From Merdimonas faecigallinarum (GTDB lineage Bacteria > Bacillota > Clostridia > Lachnospirales > Lachnospiraceae), in NCBI GenBank assembly GCA_019119285.1, contig DWXJ01000089.1:1-12461 (forward strand): a stretch of 12,461 bases of DNA, in the 5' to 3' direction. Below the pieces are notes generated by a model. That model ran no database searches. It had not been told where the DNA came from and was given only the letters and a program-made list of their open reading frames with translations. The position numbers were made by a program, and so were the translations under genes. Below are positions 1 to 6,616 of this stretch, piece by piece. Positions within the stretch are counted from its first letter, which is position 1, and the number at the start of each line of letters is the position of its first letter.

Positions 1-23
1 AGGAAGCTTTATTAAAGTATGCT

Positions 24-71
24 AAAAATCAGGAGAATGTCCACAAACAAAAGGATTTTCTCCTGATTTTT
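24..71 (-). terminator. Bidirectional rho-independent terminator ending the fab operon
   Basis: A perfect 14-bp inverted repeat pairs 24-37 with 58-71. After one T/T mismatch the stem continues with a G-T wobble and three more pairs (39-42 with 53-56), leaving a 10-nt A-rich loop. The outer end of the stem is AAAAATC on one side and GATTTTT on the other, so either strand gives a stem followed by a run of T. It lies about 60 nt past the sirtuin stop codon and is the natural end of the minus-strand operon. It would also stop transcripts arriving from the left on the plus strand. Confidence 0.85.
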
Positions 72-129
72 CCATAAACGGAGCGAGGGTGCCGCTCAAT
101 CATCTAACTTGATGATTTTGCGACACCCC

Positions 130-849
130 CTACACCGCCGCCATAATCTCTCCGATCGGGCCGGCAATCGTAAGCTCCGCGCCCACTTCTCTTGCGGTGG
201 CGCTTTTATTGATCACTACCAGATGTCTCCCCCGGAAATAATCGATAAATCCTGCCGCCGGGTATACGACCAGCGACGTGCCGCCGATAATGAGTGTGTC
301 GGCATTTGCGATAGCGTGTACGCTCTGCTGGATCACGTCGGGATCCAGTCCTTCTTCGTACAGGACCACGTCCGGCTTGATCACGCCGCCGCACTCGCAG
401 TGCGGAATCCCCGGGGTGTCTTTTACATACCGGGCGTCGTAGAATTTTCCGCAGTTCTGGCAGTAATTGCGGTGAATGCTTCCGTGAAGCTCCAGTACGG
501 TTTTACTGCCTGCGGCCTGGTGAAGGCCGTCGATATTCTGGGTAATGACTGCGGTCAGCCTGCCTTCCTGCTCCCACTGGGCCAGCTTGATATGCGCCGC
601 GTTTGGTTTTGCATCCAGCGCCATCATTTTATCTTTATAAAATTCAAAAAAGATTTCCGGATGGCGGACAAAAAATGTATGACTGATGATCTGCTCCGGC
701 GGATAGCTGTATTTCTGCCGGTACAGCCCGTCTTCGCTCCGGAAATCCGGAATGCCGCTTTCCGTGGAAACTCCGGCTCCTCCGAAAAAAACAATATTTT
801 TGCTGTCCTCGACAATTTCTCTTAATCTGCGGATCTCCTGTTCATACAT
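130..849 (-). CDS. cobB: NAD-dependent protein deacylase, Sir2/CobB family
   Basis: A 239-residue cytoplasmic sirtuin that removes acyl groups from lysine using NAD+. Visible motifs in order: the NAD-binding loop GAGVSTESGIPDFR (about 24-37), TQNIDGLH (103-110), the catalytic His in ELHG (H122), zinc-ligand cysteines C130, C133, C151 and C153, GTSLVVYPAA (190-199) and the NK pair at 214-215. Length is normal for bacterial sirtuins. The start is set at ATG 849: AGGAGG at 857-862 is 7 nt away, whereas the in-frame ATG at 855 is only 1 nt from it. The gene starts 18 nt after the MarR-like repressor stop, and its ribosome binding site lies in that short gap, so coupled translation is likely. Where E. 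coli CobB has the YxxR acyl-pocket motif, this protein has YKDK (Y71, K74), so acyl preference cannot be assumed to match CobB. It is the last gene before the terminator. Confidence 0.93.
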   Translation of the reverse strand: MYEQEIRRLREIVEDSKNIVFFGGAGVSTESGIPDFRSEDGLYRQKYSYPPEQIISHTFFVRHPEIFFEFYKDKMMALDAKPNAAHIKLAQWEQEGRLTAVITQNIDGLHQAAGSKTVLELHGSIHRNYCQNCGKFYDARYVKDTPGIPHCECGGVIKPDVVLYEEGLDPDVIQQSVHAIANADTLIIGGTSLVVYPAAGFIDYFRGRHLVVINKSATAREVGAELTIAGPIGEIMAAV

Positions 850-867
850 AATCATCCCTCCTGCTTC

Positions 868-1338
868 TTAAGCGTCCTTTTTCTGCGCAATTTCTTTCCG
901 GCTGTATCCGGTAAAGAATTCGTCCAGCGCATCCAGCGTCTTCAGAAGTACAGGCAGTTCTTTTTCGTCCAGCTTATCCAGGATGGCCTGCGTCATCTGC
1001 CGGTGATAATCCTCGTGATGACGGTAAGCCCTCACGCCTTTCGCCGTCAGTCTTACGAACACCACCCTCCTGTCCTCTTCGCTTCTGTGACGCTCCACGT
1101 ACTTTTTATTGACCAGACTATTCATGGCAGTAGTCAGTGAACCCATGGTAATATTCAGTTTTTTCGCAATGGCAGACATATTTCCGCCATTTCCCAGGCC
1201 GATCGCCTCGATCACATGCATGTCGTTGTTGGTAAGATCTTTAAATTCTTCGGTAATGATCGCCTTTTCCTCCAACTCCCAGATTTCATTGATCAGGCTT
1301 ACCAGGGTATGATTGATCACTTCATACGCATCTTTCAT
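868..1338 (-). CDS. fabT: MarR-family transcriptional repressor, FabT-like
   Basis: A 156-residue winged-helix protein of the MarR family. The recognition helix is about 62-80 (NITMGSLTTAMNSLVNKKY), followed by the wing ERHRSEEDRRVVFVRLTAKG (82-101, with the family's D-R-R signature). Flanking helices at 1-35 and 108-145 should form the dimer interface. The pattern (LTNNDMHVIEAIG, the TTAMNSL helix, the REEDRR-like wing) resembles streptococcal FabT, which represses FAS II genes when bound to long-chain acyl-ACP. Two FabT-type palindromes at the operon promoter (12034-12050 and 12078-12096) support this role. Family membership is clear from sequence; FabT function is inferred from context and operators. 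Unlike streptococci, the gene is near the operon's end and not its head. A 75-nt gap holds a possible promoter of its own (1368-1397). The ribosome binding site AAAGAGG (1348-1354) is 9 nt from the ATG. Confidence 0.85.
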   Translation of the reverse strand: MKDAYEVINHTLVSLINEIWELEEKAIITEEFKDLTNNDMHVIEAIGLGNGGNMSAIAKKLNITMGSLTTAMNSLVNKKYVERHRSEEDRRVVFVRLTAKGVRAYRHHEDYHRQMTQAILDKLDEKELPVLLKTLDALDEFFTGYSRKEIAQKKDA

Positions 1339-1367
1339 ATTCGATTGCCTCTTTCGTCTTTGCTATT

Positions 1368-1397
1368 ATTATACGCTTTTTCGCATCACAGAATCAA
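1368..1397 (-). promoter_or_regulatory. Possible internal promoter for the FabT-like gene and sirtuin
   Basis: Read on the minus strand: TTGATT (1392-1397), an 18-nt spacer and a perfect TATAAT (1368-1373), about 30 nt upstream of the repressor ATG. It sits in the 75-nt gap after the FabX-like gene. No TTTGA-N3-TCAAA palindrome is visible in this gap, so this promoter shows no sign of the FabT-type control seen at the operon head. It could give the repressor and sirtuin a basal supply independent of the main promoter. Confidence 0.5.
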
Positions 1398-1413
1398 TAG
1401 CTTCTTTTTGCCC

Positions 1414-2466
1414 TTACAGCAGGGAATCTATGACTTCTTTTACGGTCTCGATCCGGTCCGCCTTCCAGGCGTCGGCCCCGCAGAACAGCAGCGCCTCGTC
1501 GATCTCGCCTTTGGCAGCATGGATCAGCGCGTCGGTAATGCAATAGGGAATAGCCGACGGGTCGCATTTGTGGAGACAGCCGTGGCAGGGACTGTGAGGG
1601 ATCTGCTCCCCTGCTTCCACCCGGCGGATAAATGCGTTACGGATCGCCCTTCCCGGCATGCCTACCGGGCTTTTGACAATCACAATATCACTTTCTTTCG
1701 CATTTACATAGGCTTCCTTATAGCGGATGTCTGCATCGCACTCTTCGGTCGTTACAAATCTGGTGGCTACCTGTATGGCATCCGCCCCCAGAGAAAATGC
1801 ATGATCTGCCGCTGCCCTGTCGGAGATGCCGCCTGCAAGCGCTGTGGGGATGTGCTGAGCGTACCGGTCTTCATATCCTTTCACCACCGCCAGGATCTTC
1901 GTTACTTCCTCGTCATATTTTTTCTGAAATTCTTCGATCTCGCCCAGATGAAATCCCAGATGCCCGCCGGCTTTCGGCCCTTCGATGACCAGAAGATCCG
2001 GGATCCGGTGATATTTTTTATCCCAGTATTTTAAAATGACCTGGGCCGATTTTTCTGTGGACACGATCGGCGCAAGTTTTACTCCGGACTCTCCCGCGAT
2101 CCTGGGAAGATCGGTGGGAAGACCCGCCCCGGAAATGATCAGGTCCGCCCCTGCGTCAATGGCCGCGCGCACATACTCTTCGTACCCGCGCATTGCCACC
2201 ATAATATTGAACCCGATCACGCCTTCCGGCGCAAGGCTTCTTGCCTTGTCATACTCCGTCTTCACAGCCCGTAAATTTGCTTCTCTGGGATTCCGGTCAA
2301 AATCAGGCTCCCGAAATCCAATCTGGGCGGCAGAGATAATCCCTATGCCGCCCTCTTTTGCAACAGCCCCGGCCAGTCCGCCAAGGCTGATGCCTACCCC
2401 CATTCCTCCCTGTATCACAGGAAGTTTTGCTTCTATCTTTCCCATCCGCAATGGTTTTCTATTCAT
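1414..2466 (-). CDS. FMN-dependent FabX-like/nitronate monooxygenase family protein with C-terminal Cys cluster
   Basis: A 350-residue TIM-barrel flavoprotein of the FabK/nitronate monooxygenase (2-nitropropane dioxygenase) superfamily. Visible FMN-binding features: QGGMGVGIS (19-27), GFNIMV (85-90), SGAGLPTDLP (112-121), EGPKAGGH with the likely catalytic His H169, ALAGGISD (209-216) and GADAIQVATRF (227-237). It is distinct from the FabK encoded upstream: it has KSPVGMPGRAI (265-275) and a C-terminal CHGCLHKCDPSAIPYC (C294, C297, C301, C309) plus C329. As I recall the family, Helicobacter pylori FabX (HP0773) has the same layout, with FMN plus a [4Fe-4S] cluster; FabX is a decanoyl-ACP dehydrogenase/isomerase that makes the cis-3 intermediate for unsaturated fatty acids. 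Assigning this gene as FabX is inference; automatic annotation would say nitronate monooxygenase. Start chosen at ATG 2466 (AGGAG 7 nt upstream) over GTG 2469 (4 nt). The accDA stop codon overlaps this ribosome binding site, so translation is probably coupled. Confidence 0.8.
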   Translation of the reverse strand: MNRKPLRMGKIEAKLPVIQGGMGVGISLGGLAGAVAKEGGIGIISAAQIGFREPDFDRNPREANLRAVKTEYDKARSLAPEGVIGFNIMVAMRGYEEYVRAAIDAGADLIISGAGLPTDLPRIAGESGVKLAPIVSTEKSAQVILKYWDKKYHRIPDLLVIEGPKAGGHLGFHLGEIEEFQKKYDEEVTKILAVVKGYEDRYAQHIPTALAGGISDRAAADHAFSLGADAIQVATRFVTTEECDADIRYKEAYVNAKESDIVIVKSPVGMPGRAIRNAFIRRVEAGEQIPHSPCHGCLHKCDPSAIPYCITDALIHAAKGEIDEALLFCGADAWKADRIETVKEVIDSLL

Positions 2467-2476
2467 CACACATCTC

Positions 2477-4231
2477 CTACATCTGACGGAATCTCTGATA
2501 TCTGTGCTCTACAAGCGCAGCCTGATCCATCGATCCGTACTGTTCCAGAAATTCCCGGATCTTCCCGTCCATCTGTACGGCCACCTCTTTTAGATTCTGC
2601 ACCGTATAATGAGACGGTTCCTGGAATACATATTCTACGATCCCCAGTTCAAACAAATCGCCTGCCGTCAGTTTCATCACATCTGCCGCTTCTTTTGCCT
2701 TACTGCTGTCCTTCCACAGGATGCTGGCAAAACCTTCCGGCGAAAGGATGGAATAAATGGAATTCTCCAGCATCCACACTTCGTCGGCCACAGCCATGGC
2801 AAGCGCGCCGCCGCTTCCGCCTTCGCCAATGACAACGCTCAGCACCGGAACCTTCAGTCCGGACAGTTCATAGAGATTTCTGGCGATGGCCTCGCCCTGC
2901 CCTCTCTCTTCTGCCTCCAGTCCGCAGAACGCGCCCGGCGTATCGACAAAGCAGATCACCGGCCGCCCGAATTTTTCTGCCTGCTTCATCAGGCGGAGCG
3001 CCTTACGGTATCCGTCCGGAGACGGCATCCCGAAATTATGCTCAATATTTTCTTTGGTATTGGTTCCCTTTTCCTGGGCGATCACGGTAACCGGCATGCC
3101 ATGAAAATACGCGATGCCTCCCACGATAGCCTTGTCATCTTTGTAATAACGGTCTCCGTGAAATTCTATGAAATCTGTAAATAATGCGCGGATATAGTCT
3201 GTGCCCACCGGGCGATCCTTCATACGGGAAATCTGCACCCGGTCCCAGGCGTCTGCCACATGGTTGTGAAGGTGAAGCGGAGTCTGATCGTCCCCGGCAT
3301 CCTCAGCGGATTTTGCTGCCGCCGCATCTGTCCCGGCCGTTTCCACTTCCTCCTCTTCGGAAATTCCCTCGCCGTTCCCGTGCATCCGCAGGATCTCTCC
3401 CAGCGTTTCCCGAAGCTTTGGACGCTCCACAATCGCATCCACAAATCCGTGCTCCACCAGGAATTCTGCCCTCTGGAATCCTTTGGGAAGTTTCTGTCCG
3501 ATGGTCTGCTCAATGACTCTTGGACCTGCGAAACCGATCAGCGCGCCGGGCTCTGCCAGGATAATATCTCCCAGCATGGCAAAGCTTGCGGTCACTCCTC
3601 CTGTCGTGGGGTCAGTCAGCACCGTTACATAGAGAAGCCCTGCATCACTGTGGCGTTTTAAGGCCGCGCTGGTTTTTGCCATCTGCATCAGAGAGACGAT
3701 TCCCTCCTGCATCCTGGCCCCGCCGGAACAGGTAAATAAGATGACCGGCAGCTTTTCTTCGGTGGCCCGCTCTACGGCTCTGGTGATCTTTTCACCCACG
3801 ACATGACCCATACTGGACATCATGAACCGTCCGTCGCAGACGCCGATCACCGTTTCCTGCCCCTGGATCTTCACCTTGCCGGTCACCACAGCCTCCTTCA
3901 GGCCGGTCTTTTCCCTAAGTCCTGCCAGCTTCTCTTCATACCCCTTGTAATGCAGCGGGTTAACAGAAGCCAGATCCTGATCCCATTCCTCAAAGGTTCC
4001 TTCATCTCCCACCATCTCGATCCGGCGGTAGGCATGAACCCGGAAATACCCGCCGCACTTGGGGCAGATATAGTATCCGTTTTTCACATCTTCCGCAATA
4101 ATGGCTCCGCCGCATTTGTTACATTTACGAAGCAGGCCTTCCGGTACTTCCGGCCGGTTGTGGCCAAGGGCAATGTAAGCTTTTCTGGCAGAAGATAATC
4201 TGGTCTTTTTAAATACATTGTCTAATTTCAT
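2477..4231 (-). CDS. accDA: Acetyl-CoA carboxylase carboxyltransferase, fused beta (AccD) and alpha (AccA) subunits
   Basis: A 584-residue fusion that transfers CO2 from carboxybiotin on AccB to acetyl-CoA, giving malonyl-CoA, the first committed step of fatty acid synthesis. Residues 1 to about 285 are AccD: a zinc ribbon (C37, C40, C56, C59), CSGGARMQEG (168-177) and PTTGGVTASFA (208-218). Residues about 286-320 are an acidic and alanine-rich linker (EEEE, then TDAAAAKSAEDAGDD). Residues about 325-584 are AccA: DDKAIVGGIA (365-374), FVDTPGAF (428-435), EERGQGEAIARNL (441-453) and GEGGSGGALA (469-478). The AccA half lacks the roughly 60-residue helical N-terminus of E. coli AccA, as in short Firmicute AccA proteins. 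There is no stop or frameshift between the halves, so this is a true fusion that fixes a 1:1 ratio. The gene begins 13 nt after the accC stop, with AGAAGG about 9 nt from the ATG. Confidence 0.95.
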   Translation of the reverse strand: MKLDNVFKKTRLSSARKAYIALGHNRPEVPEGLLRKCNKCGGAIIAEDVKNGYYICPKCGGYFRVHAYRRIEMVGDEGTFEEWDQDLASVNPLHYKGYEEKLAGLREKTGLKEAVVTGKVKIQGQETVIGVCDGRFMMSSMGHVVGEKITRAVERATEEKLPVILFTCSGGARMQEGIVSLMQMAKTSAALKRHSDAGLLYVTVLTDPTTGGVTASFAMLGDIILAEPGALIGFAGPRVIEQTIGQKLPKGFQRAEFLVEHGFVDAIVERPKLRETLGEILRMHGNGEGISEEEEVETAGTDAAAAKSAEDAGDDQTPLHLHNHVADAWDRVQISRMKDRPVGTDYIRALFTDFIEFHGDRYYKDDKAIVGGIAYFHGMPVTVIAQEKGTNTKENIEHNFGMPSPDGYRKALRLMKQAEKFGRPVICFVDTPGAFCGLEAEERGQGEAIARNLYELSGLKVPVLSVVIGEGGSGGALAMAVADEVWMLENSIYSILSPEGFASILWKDSSKAKEAADVMKLTAGDLFELGIVEYVFQEPSHYTVQNLKEVAVQMDGKIREFLEQYGSMDQAALVEHRYQRFRQM

Positions 4232-4244
4232 AGAACTTCACCTT

Positions 4245-5579
4245 CTACAATCTTTCGATAAACTCAATATCGATATTTCCAGAACGATAATCCGGATGGT
4301 TCAGGATCTCGTACTGGTAATCCACGTTGGTATCAATGCCTTCGATAATAACCTCTCCAAGGGCGCTCTGCATCTTGCGGATGGCCTCTTTTCTGTTTTT
4401 GGCCCAGACGATCAGCTTCGCCACCATGGAATCATAATACGGAGGAATGGTGTAGCCGCTGTAGATCGCGGAATCGATCCGGATCCCCTTTCCTCCCGGC
4501 AGGTACATGTCCGTAATGGTTCCCGGAGACGGGCGGAAGCCTTTTTCCGGATTCTCCGCATTGATCCGGCACTCAATGGCATGGCCGGTGAGCCGCACTT
4601 CGTCCTGGGTATAGGAAAGCGCCTCCCCGGAAGCGATCCGGATCTGCTCTTTTACCAGATCAATCCCGGTCACCCATTCGGTCACCGGATGCTCTACCTG
4701 GATCCGGGTATTCATTTCCATAAAATAAAAGTTTCCATTTTTCTCCAGAAGAAATTCGATGGTGCCCGCATTTTCATAGTGCGCGGCCTTCGCCGCCCTG
4801 ACGGCAGCCTCTCCCATTTTCTGTCTTAAGCTCTCGTCAAGAGCCGGCGACGGAGATTCTTCGATCATCTTCTGGTGATTCCTCTGTACGGAGCAGTCCC
4901 TTTCTCCCAGATGGATCACATTTCCATATTTATCCGCCAGAATCTGAAATTCAATGTGCCGCGGATGCTGTACGAAATGCTCGATATACATGGTGCCGTC
5001 GCCAAATGCCATCTGGCTCTCCTTCTGGGCGGTCTGGAAGCTTTTCTCAAACTCTTCCGCTGTCTGTGCCACACGCATACCTTTCCCGCCGCCGCCAAGA
5101 GCCGCCTTGATAATCACCGGATAGCCGATCTCTTCCGCAGTTTTCTTTCCAGTCTCCACATCATAAATGGCGTCTTTGCTGCCAGGGATTACCGGCACAC
5201 CCGCCGCCACCATAGTATTTCTGGCTTCCTGCTTATTTCCAAGACTTGCGATCACTTTCGAATCCGGACCAATAAACGTAATATTGCACTGCTCACAGAG
5301 CTCCGCAAATTTACTGTTCTCAGACAAAAAACCAAAGCCCGGATGGATCGCGTCCGCGCCGCTGATGATCGTGGCGCTCAAAATGCGGTCCATACTTAAG
5401 TAGCTCTCCTGCGAAGGCGCCGGGCCGATGCAGATCGCCTCATCCGCAAGTTTCGTGTGCAACGCCTCTTTATCCGCCTCCGAATAAACAGCAACCGTTT
5501 CAATTCCCATTTCCCGGCACGCCCGGATAATCCGGACCGCGATCTCGCCGCGGTTTGCGATCAATACTTTCTTAATCAT
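4245..5579 (-). CDS. accC: Acetyl-CoA carboxylase, biotin carboxylase subunit
   Basis: A 444-residue ATP-grasp enzyme that carboxylates the biotin on AccB using ATP and bicarbonate. Numbering follows E. coli AccC very closely. Visible: N-terminal KVLIANRGEIAVRIIRA (4-20), the glycine-rich ATP lid ALGGGGKGMRV (160-170), HQKMIEESP (235-243), the metal and biotin-site block MEMNTRIQVEHPVTE (287-301, with E288, N290 and R292) and R338 in ECRIN. Length is complete. The fabZ stop codon is 12 nt upstream and overlaps the AGGGG ribosome binding site about 9 nt before the ATG, which suggests coupled translation. No odd residues were seen at catalytic positions. Confidence 0.97.
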   Translation of the reverse strand: MIKKVLIANRGEIAVRIIRACREMGIETVAVYSEADKEALHTKLADEAICIGPAPSQESYLSMDRILSATIISGADAIHPGFGFLSENSKFAELCEQCNITFIGPDSKVIASLGNKQEARNTMVAAGVPVIPGSKDAIYDVETGKKTAEEIGYPVIIKAALGGGGKGMRVAQTAEEFEKSFQTAQKESQMAFGDGTMYIEHFVQHPRHIEFQILADKYGNVIHLGERDCSVQRNHQKMIEESPSPALDESLRQKMGEAAVRAAKAAHYENAGTIEFLLEKNGNFYFMEMNTRIQVEHPVTEWVTGIDLVKEQIRIASGEALSYTQDEVRLTGHAIECRINAENPEKGFRPSPGTITDMYLPGGKGIRIDSAIYSGYTIPPYYDSMVAKLIVWAKNRKEAIRKMQSALGEVIIEGIDTNVDYQYEILNHPDYRSGNIDIEFIERL

Positions 5580-5591
5580 ATAACGATTCCC

Positions 5592-6020
5592 CTATCCGAT
5601 CATAAATGTCAGTTCCGCGCTGACAACCGTTTTACCATTCACACTGGCAACAGCCTCGCCGACACCGACAGGCCCTTTCTGCCTGATGATCCTTGTCTCC
5701 AGGCGGACCTTGTCCCCCGGCACGATCTTCCCTTTAAATTTACACTTATTAATGCCGCCGAAATAAGCGATCTTTCCCCGGTTTTCCTCCTTGGAAAGAA
5801 TCGCCACGGCGCCTGCCTGGGCCAATGCCTCCACAGTCAGGACACCCGGCATCACCGGCTCCTGCGGAAAATGCCCGGCAAAAAACTCCTCCCTGTAGGA
5901 CACACATTTATATCCCACAGCATACTGCCCCGGCTCATAATCCTCAATATAATCAATGAGCAGGAACGGATGCCTGTGGGGGATAATTTCCTTGATCTGA
6001 TTAATATCTAAATGGTTCAT
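5592..6020 (-). CDS. fabZ: 3-hydroxyacyl-ACP dehydratase FabZ
   Basis: A 142-residue hot-dog fold dehydratase that removes water from 3-hydroxyacyl-ACP to give trans-2-enoyl-ACP. The active-site His and Glu are visible: H50 in FFAGHFPQEPVMPG and E64 in LTVEALAQ. The N-terminus NQIKEIIPHRHPFLLIDYI is typical of FabZ and not FabA, so this enzyme is not expected to isomerise to cis-3. The start is ATG 6020, with CCTCCT (AGGAGG on the coding strand) at 6027-6032 and 6 nt spacing; an upstream in-frame ATG at 6068 would add 16 residues unlike the family and runs through a hairpin. Its leader is unusual for this operon: a 94-nt gap after accB with an RNA stem ending one base before the ribosome binding site. 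Confidence 0.96.
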   Translation of the reverse strand: MNHLDINQIKEIIPHRHPFLLIDYIEDYEPGQYAVGYKCVSYREEFFAGHFPQEPVMPGVLTVEALAQAGAVAILSKEENRGKIAYFGGINKCKFKGKIVPGDKVRLETRIIRQKGPVGVGEAVASVNGKTVVSAELTFMIG

Positions 6021-6033
6021 GATAGACCTCCTG

Positions 6034-6066
6034 GGGACGTAGTAAAATGCAAAAGGTCTACGTCCC
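6034..6066 (-). other. Intercistronic RNA hairpin directly upstream of the fabZ ribosome binding site
   Basis: A perfect 9-bp inverted repeat, GGGACGTAG (6034-6042) and CTACGTCCC (6058-6066), with a 15-nt loop. On the transcribed strand the stem ends one base before the AGGAGG of fabZ. No run of T follows, so it is not a terminator. It could be an mRNA processing or stabilising structure, or it could tune fabZ translation. Confidence 0.7.
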
Positions 6067-6069
6067 AAA

Positions 6070-6114
6070 TTGACTTTTACCCTGTACCTAATCGACTTTC
6101 AGGGTGTACCCTAA
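6070..6114. repeat. Two imperfect tandem copies of a 22/23-bp unit with internal inverted repeat
   Basis: Units 6070-6091 and 6092-6114 align at about 17 of 23 positions (T-[TC]-GACTTT ... TGTACC-TAA). The main difference is CCC in one and GGG in the other, so ACCCTG (6079-6084) can pair with CAGGGT (6100-6105). AGGGT-GT-ACCCT (6101-6112) is a further small palindrome. Together with the adjacent hairpin this fills the whole accB-fabZ gap. It may be the remains of a small repeat element; function unknown. Confidence 0.45.
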
Positions 6115-6600
6115 CTAACAAATGCGAAACAGCGGCTGTCCGTATTCTACCGGCTGCCCGTTCTCTACCAGCACTTCCGCCACTTTCCCGTCAAAATCGC
6201 TTTCGATTTCGTTCATGAGTTTCATGGCTTCTACGATGGCCAGTGTCTGGCCTTTTTTCACCTGGCTTCCCACGGTGACGAAGGGCTCTGCATCCTCGGC
6301 CGGCGCTGCGTAGAATGTGCCCACCAGCGGAGAGGTCACGATGTTCCCTTCCATTTTCGGTTCTTCTGTCCCTGCTGTCTCAGAGGCAACGGATGTCTGT
6401 GCTGCCGGTGCAAAGGATGTTGCCGGCGCAAAGGCTGCTGCCTGCTGTGTTTCTCCGGCCGGAACGGTCTGTACCGCAGTCATTACCGTTTCTTTTTCTT
6501 TGGTCAGGTGAAGCTTCACACCTTTTTCTTCGTATTTCAGTCCGGTCAGTTCTGAATCGGAAACTGCCTGGATCAGCTTTAAAAGATTTTCAAATTCCAT
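6115..6600 (-). CDS. accB: Acetyl-CoA carboxylase biotin carboxyl carrier protein
   Basis: A 161-residue carrier whose lysine is biotinylated and shuttles the carboxyl group between AccC and AccDA. The N-terminal part (1-40) is the conserved helix region MEFENLLKLIQAV. Residues about 42-82 are a flexible Ala/Pro/Thr/Gln-rich linker. The C-terminal biotinyl domain (about 85-161) holds the biotinylation motif EAMKLMN with K127. The start is ATG 6600 (AAAGGA about 10 nt upstream), giving the typical N-terminus; the longer frame to 6627 would overlap the end of fabF and has no ribosome binding site. The gene begins 16 nt after the fabF stop. Length and motifs are normal. Confidence 0.95.
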   Translation of the reverse strand: MEFENLLKLIQAVSDSELTGLKYEEKGVKLHLTKEKETVMTAVQTVPAGETQQAAAFAPATSFAPAAQTSVASETAGTEEPKMEGNIVTSPLVGTFYAAPAEDAEPFVTVGSQVKKGQTLAIVEAMKLMNEIESDFDGKVAEVLVENGQPVEYGQPLFRIC

Positions 6601-6616
6601 GATACAGCCGTCCTTT

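Noticed and set aside
98..117. Perfect inverted repeat AATCATC-TAACTT-GATGATT between the sirtuin stop and the terminator
   Set aside because: Short, A/T-rich stem with no T-run on the operon strand; the stronger terminator lies just beyond, so no function is claimed.
1414..1440. Weak CCCT/AGGG hairpin at the end of the FabX-like gene as a possible terminator
   Set aside because: Only four pairs and no T-run on the coding strand; read-through into the repressor is likely.
1216..2034. Long plus-strand open frame of 272 codons
   Set aside because: It lies opposite the repressor and the FabX-like gene, has no family motifs, and both minus-strand genes are clear.
2609..3184. Plus-strand frame of 191 codons opposite accDA
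   Set aside because: Antisense shadow of a well-supported gene, with no ribosome binding site or recognisable domain.
6018..6068. Longer FabZ start at 6068
   Set aside because: It would add residues unlike FabZ, run through the hairpin and ignore a perfect AGGAGG 6 nt before ATG 6020.
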